A DNA stretch of 17,738 nt from a bacterium. Lineage in GTDB: Bacteria; Bacillota_I; Bacilli_A; RF39; UBA660. The stretch is taken from NCBI GenBank assembly GCA_019421005.1, contig JAHZGA010000020.1:1-17738 (forward strand), written 5' to 3'. Under the pieces are notes generated by a model, which was not told where the DNA came from, ran no database searches, and was given only the letters and a program-made list of their open reading frames with translations. A program made the translations under genes and the position numbers. How positions within the stretch are numbered: the first letter of the stretch is position 1; every line of letters starts with the position of its first letter. Below, in pieces: positions 1 through 7,065 of this stretch.

Positions 1-2
1 TC

Positions 3-116
3 AATCTCAAATATCTTTATTACCATGGATTGGTAACTTTACACAAAGTTTTTTGCACTCTCACTAAAGTGGATAAATATCATAGACTTTCTAATAAAAA
101 AACAATGAAATTTTAA
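3..116 (+). CDS. Possible 3' end of an unidentified plus-strand gene (partial)
   Basis: One plus-strand frame is open from base 3 to a TAA at 114-116, giving about 37 residues with a basic tail (ends KYHRLSNKKTMKF). The other two plus frames have stops before base 70. The stop falls in the loop of the hairpin at 96-131, as expected when two convergent genes share a bidirectional terminator. No family is recognised, and a stretch this short could be open by chance. The 5' part lies outside the window. Confidence 0.25.
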   Translation, partial: NLKYLYYHGLVTLHKVFCTLTKVDKYHRLSNKKTMKF

Positions 117-131
117 AATCATTGTTTTTTT
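96..131. terminator. Bidirectional intrinsic terminator
   Basis: Bases 96-108 (A7 then CAATGA) pair perfectly with 119-131 (TCATTG then T7), a 13-bp stem around a 10-base AT loop. The stem carries a U run on either strand, so it can stop transcription from both sides. The last bases of the cobJ-like gene (stop at 130-132) lie inside the right arm. It closes the Fic to cobJ transcription unit and may also close a convergent gene entering from the left edge. Confidence 0.75.
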
Positions 132-852
132 ACAATAATGGAGTTACCATTAATTTTCTATTTAAAACTTTTGTTTTCTCATTACCAACAAACAATGTAG
201 AATAACTATTTACTTTTTCAAAAGGTAATTCTTCTAATGTTGATAAAATCACCTCTTGATCAGGACAATTTATAGCATTTGTTATTCCAATTATTGTTTT
301 AGGTGAACGATATTTAAGTAAAATATTTCTAGCAATAACTAAATTTTGAATTGTTGGATTACAAATACTATAAAATACTATATTTAAATCCGACACTGCT
401 AACGTCTCTAGTTTATTAAACAATTTTTCTTTATCTGCCAAATTATCACTCAATGTTACTACAGCAAAATCCTGTGTTAAAGGTGAGCCTAATAAAGCGG
501 CACCTGAAATAGCATAAGTAATTCCAGGAACTATTTCAACATCAATTTTGTTCATATATTCAGAAGTTCTTTCAAGAATAATACTAGCTATTCCATATAT
601 ACCAGTATCACCACTCCCCAAAATTGCAACGTTTTTTCCACACAATGCGCTTTTTATAGCATTATTACATCTTGCTGATGTTTCATTATACTTATTACCA
701 ATAATTTTTTCATTATTAAATTGTTTGTTAAAACTACCAAATATTTTTTCATCACAATATATTAAATCAACATCATTCAATATGTTAATTGTTCGCAACG
801 TTAAATCATAATAATTACCATTGCCAACTCCTATAACATATAATTTTCCCAT
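130..852 (-). CDS. cobJ: Precorrin-3B / cobalt-precorrin-3 C17-methyltransferase-like protein
   Basis: A 240-residue SAM-dependent tetrapyrrole methyltransferase, the usual length for CobJ/CbiH, which methylates C17 and contracts the corrin ring in B12 synthesis. Visible motifs are the N-terminal GVGNGN loop (residues 8-13), GSGDTGIYG (79-87; GSGDPGIYG is usual) and VPGITYAISGAALLGSPL followed by DFAVVTLSD (about 108-136), which points to the CobJ branch. A GTG three codons upstream (861) shares a base with the HAD stop, but the ATG at 852 gives the standard MGKLYVIGVG start with a GTGGA site before it. It is last in the Fic-HAD unit and ends at a terminator. No other corrin gene is in the window, so the native substrate and pathway are uncertain. 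Confidence 0.85.
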   Translation of the reverse strand: MGKLYVIGVGNGNYYDLTLRTINILNDVDLIYCDEKIFGSFNKQFNNEKIIGNKYNETSARCNNAIKSALCGKNVAILGSGDTGIYGIASIILERTSEYMNKIDVEIVPGITYAISGAALLGSPLTQDFAVVTLSDNLADKEKLFNKLETLAVSDLNIVFYSICNPTIQNLVIARNILLKYRSPKTIIGITNAINCPDQEVILSTLEELPFEKVNSYSTLFVGNEKTKVLNRKLMVTPLL

Positions 853-860
853 AAAATCCA

Positions 861-1403
861 CTAAATAAATTTGCTTATTTCTTCAATTAAATTTGTATTT
901 TTTTCAACTTTTACTGTATTTATTCCTAATTGTTTTGCACCATTGACATTATCAATGTTATCGTCAAGGAATAATAGTTCTTTTGAATCGATGTTATATT
1001 TGTTTAATATATATTCATAAAAATCTGAATTAGGTTTTATTTTATGTATCTCAGCAGAGATAATTAAATCATCCAAGTAATCAACATTAAAAGACTCTCC
1101 GATAAAATTTCTTACAAATGATAAATGATTAGTTGCAATAATAACCTTTATATTTTCATTTTTTTCTTTTACTTTTTTAAATATTTCTCTATCTTTTACT
1201 TTATATAATTTGTCAATTAATGTTTCTGTAATATTCATAATTATCGAATCTTTTTCAATAATTTTTCTTGCTTCAATTAAATAATCTGCATCATTTAAGT
1301 TTGGTCCAAACATTCTTTCTAACTTTTCTTCTATTTCTGATAATTCTATATCCTTTTCATTAACAAGAACACCAACCAAATCAAATGCAACAACTTTTAT
1401 CAT
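861..1403 (-). CDS. HAD-superfamily hydrolase (subfamily IA, YihX-like)
   Basis: A 180-residue cytosolic haloacid-dehalogenase-fold protein, probably a small-molecule phosphatase. Motif I is FDLVGVLV with nucleophile Asp8. The second Asp of the usual DxD is replaced by Val, as in the FDLGNVLV/FDLGGVLV group that includes YihX. Motif II is IIATN (Thr91), motif III is KPNSDFY (Lys123) and motif IV is FLDDNIDN (Asp147/148). The C-terminal GAKQLGINTVKV is typical of the IA subfamily. A near-perfect GGAGG six bases before the ATG lies inside the end of the upstream reading frame, so translation is probably coupled to it. The stop TAG touches the cobJ-like gene. The substrate cannot be told from sequence; phosphosugars are known for YihX. 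Confidence 0.85.
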   Translation of the reverse strand: MIKVVAFDLVGVLVNEKDIELSEIEEKLERMFGPNLNDADYLIEARKIIEKDSIIMNITETLIDKLYKVKDREIFKKVKEKNENIKVIIATNHLSFVRNFIGESFNVDYLDDLIISAEIHKIKPNSDFYEYILNKYNIDSKELLFLDDNIDNVNGAKQLGINTVKVEKNTNLIEEISKFI

Positions 1404-1404
1404 T

Positions 1405-1758
1405 TTATTCCTCCATAATTAAAATTCTCCAAGCCCCATTATTTCTACATGTTTTTATCAAAAAATTAAGATTTAATATTTTAATTTCATATTTATCTTT
1501 AATAGGATTAATCACTTTTACATTTTGTCCATCTCTGTCAGTCAAAATTATATAATGACCACCATTCATTGAATCATCATTATTAAAAACTTTTGATTCA
1601 ACACATAATATTAAATATTTGCAACTATCACTTTCCACAATAAATGAATTAATTGAAATATTGCGTTTCTCAATTAATATATTTTGTTCCTGCATTTCTT
1701 TCAAATATTTAAAACCATCAAAGTTTAAATCTACTTTTTTATTAACAAAATCATTACA
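1405..1758 (-). pseudogene. N-terminally truncated C39-like (papain-fold) cysteine peptidase remnant
   Basis: The readable protein (about 99 residues from a TTG at 1704, or 96 from an ATG at 1695) resembles the C-terminal half of C39-like peptidases. A strand ending in VESKVF is followed by GGHYIILTDRDG with the putative catalytic His, then VINPI with the Asn/Asp-type motif, and finally GAWRILI. The N-terminal half with the catalytic Cys is absent. The frame stays open and protein-like (VNKKVDLNFDGFKYLKE) upstream of any start codon, as far as the Fic stop at 1759-1761, and is in the same frame as fic. This fits a 5' deletion that joined the remnant to fic. A short functional protein from the TTG or ATG cannot be excluded, but both have poor ribosome sites. 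Confidence 0.5.
1410..1414 (-). promoter_or_regulatory. Strong ribosome binding site for the HAD gene
   Basis: The minus strand reads GGAGG here, six bases before the ATG at 1403. It lies within the last codons of the upstream C39-like remnant (ATG GAG GAA TAA). The best Shine-Dalgarno in this unit is therefore inside a probably degenerate reading frame, which could help keep that frame's 3' end in place. Confidence 0.7.
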
Positions 1759-2505
1759 TTACTTACATATTTGAAAATTTAATAATTTTTCACACATTTT
1801 TTCATATAAATCTTGTTCATGTCTAATTGTATCAATTAAGAACATTTTATCATTTTTATATTCTTTTAAACCTCTCATATAATAAGGTTTATCATCATCT
1901 AATACAATAAATGGCATAATACCGTTTCTTAAACATTCCTTAAACATTATTATTCTACCAACACGACCATTTCCATCCCCAAAAGGATGAATACACTCAA
2001 ATCTAAAATGAAAATCAACAATATCTTCTAAAGTAATATTAATTTTAGAATTATATTCATTTAATAATTTTTCTATTTCGTTTTCTACATCTTCTAAAGA
2101 AGTAGTATTAATAACGTTAACTAAACCTATTATATTAGGAACAACTTTAAATCCACCAACATTATATCTAGGATTTTCTTCATCACTAGTATTTCTTTTT
2201 AGTATCTTATTCATTTTAATTATCATATCTTTAGTTAATAATTCATCTACATTATCTAACATATAATCAAATAATTTAAAATGGTTTTTACTTTCAATTA
2301 AATCATCTAATTTAATTAAATCATTACTTTTAGGAATAAATGAAGATGTATCAAATATTGCTTCAGTTTGTTCACTAGTTAATCTACTACCTTCAATTTT
2401 ATTTGAATTATAAGCAAAATTAACTTGAGAATAATGATATATATTACCCTTAAATTTTAACTCTTTTTGTTTAACTAATTCATTCTTAATTTTATTTATA
2501 TTCAT
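1759..2505 (-). CDS. Fic-domain protein (probable AMP transferase, self-inhibited class II)
   Basis: A 248-residue cytosolic Fic protein; the family transfers AMP or related groups from nucleotides to hydroxyl side chains of target proteins. The Fic motif HPFGDGNGRVGR is complete (His173, Asp177, Asn179, Arg181, Arg184 counted from this start). Upstream, residues 34-39 read SNKIEG, matching the (S/T)xxxE(G/N) inhibitory helix. Having it at the N-terminus of the same chain defines class II, in which the Glu blocks productive ATP binding. The ATG at 2505 was chosen because GGTGAT precedes it by five bases; a TTG four codons upstream lies before that site. No antitoxin-like partner gene is adjacent, in keeping with the in-cis inhibitor. 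The target is unknown. It heads the unit with the C39 remnant, HAD and cobJ genes. Confidence 0.92.
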   Translation of the reverse strand: MNINKIKNELVKQKELKFKGNIYHYSQVNFAYNSNKIEGSRLTSEQTEAIFDTSSFIPKSNDLIKLDDLIESKNHFKLFDYMLDNVDELLTKDMIIKMNKILKRNTSDEENPRYNVGGFKVVPNIIGLVNVINTTSLEDVENEIEKLLNEYNSKINITLEDIVDFHFRFECIHPFGDGNGRVGRIIMFKECLRNGIMPFIVLDDDKPYYMRGLKEYKNDKMFLIDTIRHEQDLYEKMCEKLLNFQICK

Positions 2506-2566
2506 TAATATCACCAACTTTAATTTTTCTGCTTGTTATAATATTTTAAAAACTTCTATATTTATT

Positions 2567-2589
2567 AGACATTTCTTATTAAAATGCCT
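2567..2589 (-). terminator. Weak hairpin after the CotD-like gene
   Basis: Bases 2567-2574 (AGACATTT) pair with 2582-2589 (AAATGCCT) with one G-U wobble, giving an 8-bp stem and a 7-base loop. On the minus strand it lies about 45 bases past the CotD-like stop. It has no clear U run after it, so it may be a weak terminator, a processing stem or chance in AT-rich DNA. The rest of the fic upstream region (2506-2566) shows only loose -10-like AT motifs. Confidence 0.25.
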
Positions 2590-2635
2590 TTAACTTATAC
2601 TTATTTATTCGATTATTTCGGTCTATCATAAATTA

Positions 2636-2767
2636 TCACTCTTGTTGAACTTCATGACAGAATTCTTTTTCAACACATTTGTTAATAACTGGTTCAACTA
2701 TTGGCTGATTGCAACCACAACCTCCCCAATTTCTATCCATATTACAACAGTTTCGATTAAAAAACAT
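2636..2767 (-). CDS. Small Cys-rich CotD-like spore coat protein
   Basis: A 43-codon frame with a strong ribosome site (AGGGGGAG, five bases before the ATG). It starts MFFNRNCCNMDRNWGGCGC and continues with EPVINKCVEKEFCHEV before a TGA. It has seven Cys in 43 residues. The order of Cys/Asn/Gly-rich start, EP..KC, then a charged block and HEV resembles CotD-type inner coat proteins of low-GC Bacillota. The usual His-rich continuation is missing, so it may be a short or truncated family member. A CATATGATA element upstream suggests mother-cell expression. It stands alone between ffh-ASCH and fic. Codon content and the ribosome site make a real gene likely; the coat assignment is by remembered resemblance only. 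Confidence 0.5.
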   Translation of the reverse strand: MFFNRNCCNMDRNWGGCGCNQPIVEPVINKCVEKEFCHEVQQE

Positions 2768-2789
2768 TTTTTCTCCCCCTTACCTAATT

Positions 2790-2822
2790 TATCATATGAG
2801 TAAGTATCATTATTGAATATGT
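2790..2822 (-). promoter_or_regulatory. Possible sporulation (SigE/SigK-type) promoter of the CotD-like gene
   Basis: On the minus strand CATATGATA (2798-2790) matches the CATANNNTA -10 element of the mother-cell sigma factors SigK and SigE. An ACATATT element (2822-2816) lies upstream at the distance expected for a -35, though the spacing to the -10 is slightly long for SigE. Transcription would start about 20 bases before the ATG and include the GGGGGAG ribosome site. No good SigA TTGACA/TATAAT pair is seen here. CATATG-like strings are common in AT-rich DNA, so this is suggestive only. Confidence 0.35.
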
Positions 2823-2840
2823 TATTTGCCTTATTTTTAA

Positions 2841-3626
2841 TTATATTTTTAAATCAAAACTATTTAATAATCCTTTAACTGAAGAAAATTTTTTATATTC
2901 ATATATACATTCATCTTTAGTAGCCAATTTCCTTTTAACATCTAATAACAATTCATCTAATGAACTATATTCATGTATTCCTCTATATTTCAAAAGAGCA
3001 TGTTCAAACCAATAATACTTGTTATTTTTTTCATAAGTTAAAAATGAATGATACGATTTACCATATTTTATTAAATAAGTTTTAATATTCCAATCATTAT
3101 TTTTAAAACAATTTCTCTCAAGTTCAACTTGTTCTAAACAATTACCTATTTTACTTCTTATTACTTCACTAGGACGCTTACAATCAGATAATTCTATTTC
3201 TTTAAATTCAATTTCAGTCATTAAATTCATAACTTCATTTTCATTATAATAGTTCCATATATTTAATTGTCCTTTTGCTTTAATAGGAATATCTAAAGGA
3301 ACAATGTCATCTAATATCCAGGCATATCTTCCTAGTGAATATTCTCCACAAATATATTCTTGATAATTATTTTTTATCTCATTTACATATTCATCAGTCA
3401 TATAAACACAATCAACTAATCTACATTTACAAATAATATAACCAGGATTTATTTGAATATCTTTTGTTAAAGAAGTTAATTCATCACTTATAGTTTTATA
3501 TATTGTACCACTTGCATGAATATATAATTCTCCCCTATAATTTGTTTTATAACTCCTTGTTTCAATTTTCTTTTTACCAGTTTTAATTAAAGTTGCAAAT
3601 GGTTCTCTTATACTTAATACCTTCAA
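2841..3626 (-). CDS. ASCH-domain protein fused to a transglutaminase-like (papain-fold) domain
   Basis: About 261 residues in two parts. Residues 1-125 form an ASCH domain (PUA-like beta barrel): LSIREPFATLIKTGKKKIETR, then RGELYIHAS, then GRYAWILDDI and KGQLNIWNY. Such domains are thought to bind RNA or modified nucleotides. Residues 150-240 look like a bacterial transglutaminase-like domain: GNCLEQVELER (Cys163), YHSFL (His193) and YYWFEHALLKYRGIHEY (Glu208 or His209) could supply a Cys-His-acid triad. A GTG at 3635 is also possible. I prefer the TTG at 3626 because GTGAGTGA lies just upstream and MKVLSIREP is the usual ASCH start. It begins 16 bases after the ffh stop and is probably co-transcribed with ffh. 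The function is unknown. Confidence 0.75.
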   Translation of the reverse strand: MKVLSIREPFATLIKTGKKKIETRSYKTNYRGELYIHASGTIYKTISDELTSLTKDIQINPGYIICKCRLVDCVYMTDEYVNEIKNNYQEYICGEYSLGRYAWILDDIVPLDIPIKAKGQLNIWNYYNENEVMNLMTEIEFKEIELSDCKRPSEVIRSKIGNCLEQVELERNCFKNNDWNIKTYLIKYGKSYHSFLTYEKNNKYYWFEHALLKYRGIHEYSSLDELLLDVKRKLATKDECIYEYKKFSSVKGLLNSFDLKI

Positions 3627-3642
3627 AATAATCACTCACATT

Positions 3643-4950
3643 CTAAAAAGGTAATTTAAAATTTCCATTTTGAAATTGTTTTAACATTTTTTTCATTTCT
3701 TCAAATTGTTTTAACAATCTATTTACTTCTTCTACTGTTCTACCACTACCTTTAGCAATTCTTAACTTTCTAGAAGCTTTTAAAACTTCTGGATGTTTTC
3801 TTTCATAAGGTGTCATTGATAAAATAATTGCTTCAATATGAGCCATATCTTTAGGATTTATTTGAACATTATTCAATCCCATTTTTTTAGAACCAGGAAG
3901 CATTTTTAAAATATTTTCAATTGAGCCTAATTTCTTTATTTGTTTTAATTGACTTAAAAAATCCTCTAAATCAAATTTACCCTTTTGCATTTTCTTCACT
4001 GTTTTCATTGCTTCATCTTGATCTATTACTTCTTCTGCTTTTTCAAGCATACTCATTAAATCACCCATATCTAAAATTCTAGATGCCATTCTTTCAGGGT
4101 AAAATTCATCTAATCCATCCATTTTTTCACTAACGCCAATAAACTTAATTGGAATAGAAGTTAAATGCCTAATTGATAAAGCAACTCCACCTTTAGTATC
4201 GCCATCTAATTTAGTTAAAACTGCTCCTGTTAAAGGTAATTTATCATTAAAACCATTTATAACATTAATAGCATCTTGACCAGTCATACTATCAACAACT
4301 AATAAAATTTCTTCTGGTTTTACTGTTTCATTAATAGTTTGTAACTCTTGCATTAAAGTATCATCAACATGTAATCTACCTGCTGTATCTATTAATACAT
4401 AATTATATCCATTTTCTCTAGCATATTTAATAGCGTTTTTACTTATTTCAATTGGGTCTTTTTTCCCTTCACTATAAACTTCAATATTTAATTCTCTTCC
4501 AATTTGTTTTAACTGATCAATTGCAGCTGGTCTATAAACATCACATGCAACTAACAAAGGTTTTAAACGATATTTTTTTCTTAATAATAAACCAAGTTTT
4601 CCTATTGTAGTTGTTTTACCACTACCTTGAAGTCCAACTAACATTAAAACTGCTGGAGAACCCTTTAAATTTAATGGAGTTTTTTCACCACCTAAAAGTT
4701 CAACCAATTCATCTTTAACAATCTTAACAAATTGTTCACCTGGTTTTAAACTTTTTGCAACTTCTTCACCTAAAGCTTTTTCTTTAACTTTATTTGTAAA
4801 TTCCTTAACAACTTTATAATTTACATCTGCTTCCAATAAGGCTAATCGGATTTCTCTATTTACAGCACTTATATTTTCTTCGGTTATTTTTCCATAACCT
4901 TTTATTTTATTCATTGCATTTTGTAATCTTTCACCTAAATTTTCAAACAT
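3643..4950 (-). CDS. ffh: Signal recognition particle GTPase Ffh (SRP54)
   Basis: A 435-residue SRP54 homologue that binds signal peptides emerging from the ribosome, together with SRP RNA, and docks on FtsY at the membrane. The N domain opens MFENLGERLQNAMNKIKGYG. The G domain has GLQGSGKTTTIGKLG (P-loop), DVYRPAAIDQL, DTAGRLHVDD and TKLDGDTKGG, and ends in GVSEKMDGLDEF. The C-terminal M domain is Met-rich, with MTPYERKHPEVL and the RNA-binding stretch RKLRIAKGSGRTVEEVNRLL. The length is normal. The ATG at 4950 is preceded by GGTGAT at the right distance; a GTG three codons upstream overlaps that site and was rejected. The gene follows the terminator of the HerA unit and has its own TATAAT. 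The ASCH gene follows 16 bases downstream. Confidence 0.97.
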   Translation of the reverse strand: MFENLGERLQNAMNKIKGYGKITEENISAVNREIRLALLEADVNYKVVKEFTNKVKEKALGEEVAKSLKPGEQFVKIVKDELVELLGGEKTPLNLKGSPAVLMLVGLQGSGKTTTIGKLGLLLRKKYRLKPLLVACDVYRPAAIDQLKQIGRELNIEVYSEGKKDPIEISKNAIKYARENGYNYVLIDTAGRLHVDDTLMQELQTINETVKPEEILLVVDSMTGQDAINVINGFNDKLPLTGAVLTKLDGDTKGGVALSIRHLTSIPIKFIGVSEKMDGLDEFYPERMASRILDMGDLMSMLEKAEEVIDQDEAMKTVKKMQKGKFDLEDFLSQLKQIKKLGSIENILKMLPGSKKMGLNNVQINPKDMAHIEAIILSMTPYERKHPEVLKASRKLRIAKGSGRTVEEVNRLLKQFEEMKKMLKQFQNGNFKLPF

Positions 4951-4967
4951 ATATATCACCTTTTCTC

Positions 4968-4973
4968 ATTATA
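4968..4973 (-). promoter_or_regulatory. Likely -10 element of the ffh promoter
   Basis: The minus strand reads TTGTATAATG with a perfect TATAAT, placed between the HerA-unit terminator and ffh. Initiation seven bases on would leave a leader of about 10 bases that just includes the GGTGAT ribosome site. The -35 region falls in the T run of the terminator and has no TTGACA match, so the promoter would rest on the -10 alone. Confidence 0.45.
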
Positions 4974-4983
4974 CAATATATAG

Positions 4984-5008
4984 AAAAAAAAAGCTAGATT
5001 TACTAGCT
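4984..5008 (-). terminator. Intrinsic terminator after the ftsY-ylxM-herA unit
   Basis: Bases 4992-4997 (AGCTAG) pair with 5003-5008 (CTAGCT) around a five-base loop. On the minus strand a run of nine Ts follows directly. The right-arm bases 5007-5008 belong to the herA stop codon (TAG at 5009-5007). The stem is short but has the classical layout, and it separates this unit from ffh. Confidence 0.65.
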
Positions 5009-6758
5009 ATTTTCCTTGCCACCTATTAGATACATCACAGTTATTACTTATAGGTGCTGGATTTGGTGGATCCATTTTAATAATCATTGGTACTTTAAAA
5101 GCTTTCCCGAACGCTACGCAAGTACCAGGTTGTAAACTCTTTTGTTTTTCAATTATTTCAGCACTTATATTAGGTAACATCTTTTTAATATAATCTAAAT
5201 CTCTTGGATGACTTAATTTAAATATTATAAAGTTAGAACATTGTGAAATAACTGTTTCTGATATTTCAACTGGTCTTTGTGAAATAATATCTAACATAAG
5301 TCCGTATTTACGTCCCTCTTTAGCAATACGATCAAATATATTATAACCTATTAAATATTGATCAGTATCATTTTGAATATAACGATGTGCCTCTTCTAGA
5401 AAAATATGAAAAGGTATAGAAGCTATATTAGGAAGTCTTTTAGTAAATGTAAATAACATTCTGCTAAATATTTTAGTTATAGTTTTAGCTAAAGAATCTT
5501 CGATATCTTCTAAATTAAAGTTAATTATTTGACTTTTTCTTCCATTATTTGAAACTAAACTAGCTATATAATTCTCCATAGTTATATATTCATTATAATG
5601 GAAAAACTTTGCATATTCACCTACTGCTAGAGAATGAAGTCTAACTTTAAGTGTAACAGCATCACTATACATTTTTTCATTTCTTAATAGTCCTTCAGAA
5701 ATTAAAGTAAAGTTCAAAGCTTTTTCTAAATCGTTCAAAGTAAAATAATTAGCTCTTTCTGGTTCATATGTATCAAGTTGTGGTTTAATAAAATCACTTA
5801 TATATTTAGTTACCAAAACACTTTCTGTAAATTGACCTTGTGTATCTATAGTAAAACATTCTCTAAATTTTCTTACATATCCAATTCCTTGTACAGGTGC
5901 TTCTAAATTAAATTCATTAGTTGAACAACTAGCAAGAATTGAAAAGATATCATTTCTTTTACTAGCAGATGTTTGATTACTATAAAGAATAGTCATAATT
6001 GCTTTGGCAATTAAATGGTTTTTATATTGACTAGCTTGAGCATCTGATTGAGAAAAAATTGCCACTAATTTTAACATTTGTTCAATAATTGGTAATTGAC
6101 TATGCGTAGTAGCGCCTAATAATAAAGCCATATCATCTACTGTTAACAACCATAATGGAATGCTAAGAGGTAACCCACCATCTCGTGAATTTGTTGTGTA
6201 AAATTTAAAACTATAATTAGGATTAATTTGATTTATATTTTGAAAAGCATTGTGGTATTCTCCATAAGCATCAAAAATAAATATATTGGCACGAAACGCT
6301 AGTACGTTAGGGTTGGTAAAAATATTTTGAACTAAACGTGCAACTCCCCAAGATTTACCACTTCCAGTATTACCAAAAATTGCTAAATGGTTACTAAATA
6401 AATCATTCACACTTGCTCTTACTTCCATTCCATCATATAATGGACTTTTACCTAAAAGTAAATTTTCATTTGTAGATGTTCCAATAATAATTTTTACTTC
6501 TTCAGATGTTACTACTCTAATATTAGAATCAATTGTTGGTTTACTTATAACACCACCAATAAAATTATTACCTGCAAATTCCCCTAAAAATCTTACCTTA
6601 ATTATTTGTTCATCAATATCTTCAACTTCACCTAAAATTCTTTTAGGACCACTTTCAAATACAATATACAAATTCATCAAATTAGATTTCAATTGTGTTC
6701 CATCTTTTATTTTTACATGAGCCATATTATTACTCATATAAACGATTTTATCAAACAT
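5007..6758 (-). CDS. HerA-like hexameric DNA-pumping ATPase (DUF87)
   Basis: A 583-residue ATPase of the HerA/FtsK superfamily, whose hexamers translocate DNA. Residues 1-90 form a beta-rich HAS-barrel-like region (GPKRILGEVEDID, then IGGVISKP). Walker A is GNTGSGKS (129-136). Walker B is FHIFLEEAH (450-458), with two acidic residues and the HerA-type trailing His. Next come DRIAKEGRKYGL (476-487), which holds a likely arginine finger, then ISQRP (sensor region) and FIIFKLSHPRDL. The start has AGAGGGGAT just before the ATG. HerA normally works with the nuclease NurA in end resection, or with SIR2/DUF4297-type partners in phage defence. No nuclease is next to it: its neighbours are ylxM and ffh. 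Its partner and role here are unknown. Confidence 0.88.
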   Translation of the reverse strand: MFDKIVYMSNNMAHVKIKDGTQLKSNLMNLYIVFESGPKRILGEVEDIDEQIIKVRFLGEFAGNNFIGGVISKPTIDSNIRVVTSEEVKIIIGTSTNENLLLGKSPLYDGMEVRASVNDLFSNHLAIFGNTGSGKSWGVARLVQNIFTNPNVLAFRANIFIFDAYGEYHNAFQNINQINPNYSFKFYTTNSRDGGLPLSIPLWLLTVDDMALLLGATTHSQLPIIEQMLKLVAIFSQSDAQASQYKNHLIAKAIMTILYSNQTSASKRNDIFSILASCSTNEFNLEAPVQGIGYVRKFRECFTIDTQGQFTESVLVTKYISDFIKPQLDTYEPERANYFTLNDLEKALNFTLISEGLLRNEKMYSDAVTLKVRLHSLAVGEYAKFFHYNEYITMENYIASLVSNNGRKSQIINFNLEDIEDSLAKTITKIFSRMLFTFTKRLPNIASIPFHIFLEEAHRYIQNDTDQYLIGYNIFDRIAKEGRKYGLMLDIISQRPVEISETVISQCSNFIIFKLSHPRDLDYIKKMLPNISAEIIEKQKSLQPGTCVAFGKAFKVPMIIKMDPPNPAPISNNCDVSNRWQGK

Positions 6759-6774
6759 ATTATCCCCTCTTATT

Positions 6775-7065
6775 CTATAAACTTTCTAATTCTTTTTTTA
6801 TATTTTCATCTTCTATTTTTTTAGTTATTTTTTCTAATTTTTTAGTTTTTTCATATATTTTTAATTTTTCTTCATAAAACAATAACTTATTTTCAATATT
6901 CTTTAATTGTTTAAATATTGCATTACGGCTTATTTTTTCATTTTCACTTATTTCTTGTAAAGTTAAATTATTAAAATAATAGTCTTCAAAACAATACTTT
7001 TGTTTATCAGTTAAAAGTTCCTTATAACAATCATATAATGAAGTCATATAAATAATTTTATCCAT
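6775..7065 (-). CDS. ylxM: YlxM family DNA-binding protein (UPF0122)
   Basis: A 96-residue helix-turn-helix protein of the YlxM/p13 family. The sigma-region-4-like HTH runs from LTDKQKYCFEDYYFNNLTLQEIS through ISRNAIFKQLKNIE (about residues 18-58), then a long charged helix rich in Lys/Glu follows, likely a coiled coil. Family members are encoded next to ffh and ftsY in most Firmicutes; in streptococci YlxM associates with the SRP and stimulates its GTPase. The ATG overlaps the last eight bases of the upstream membrane-protein gene, so translation is probably coupled. Here herA stands between ylxM and ffh instead of the usual direct ylxM-ffh junction. Confidence 0.88.
   Translation of the reverse strand: MDKIIYMTSLYDCYKELLTDKQKYCFEDYYFNNLTLQEISENEKISRNAIFKQLKNIENKLLFYEEKLKIYEKTKKLEKITKKIEDENIKKELESL

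Noticed and set aside
20..36. Inverted repeat TTACCA / TGGTAA near the left edge, as an insertion-sequence end or operator
   Set aside because: It has only six-base arms with no partner copy, no target duplication and no transposase in the window; chance is adequate.
1759..2505. Fic gene as part of a Fic/antitoxin (FicTA or Doc/Phd) pair
   Set aside because: The inhibitory SxxxEG motif is in the same protein, and no small antitoxin-like gene lies next to it.
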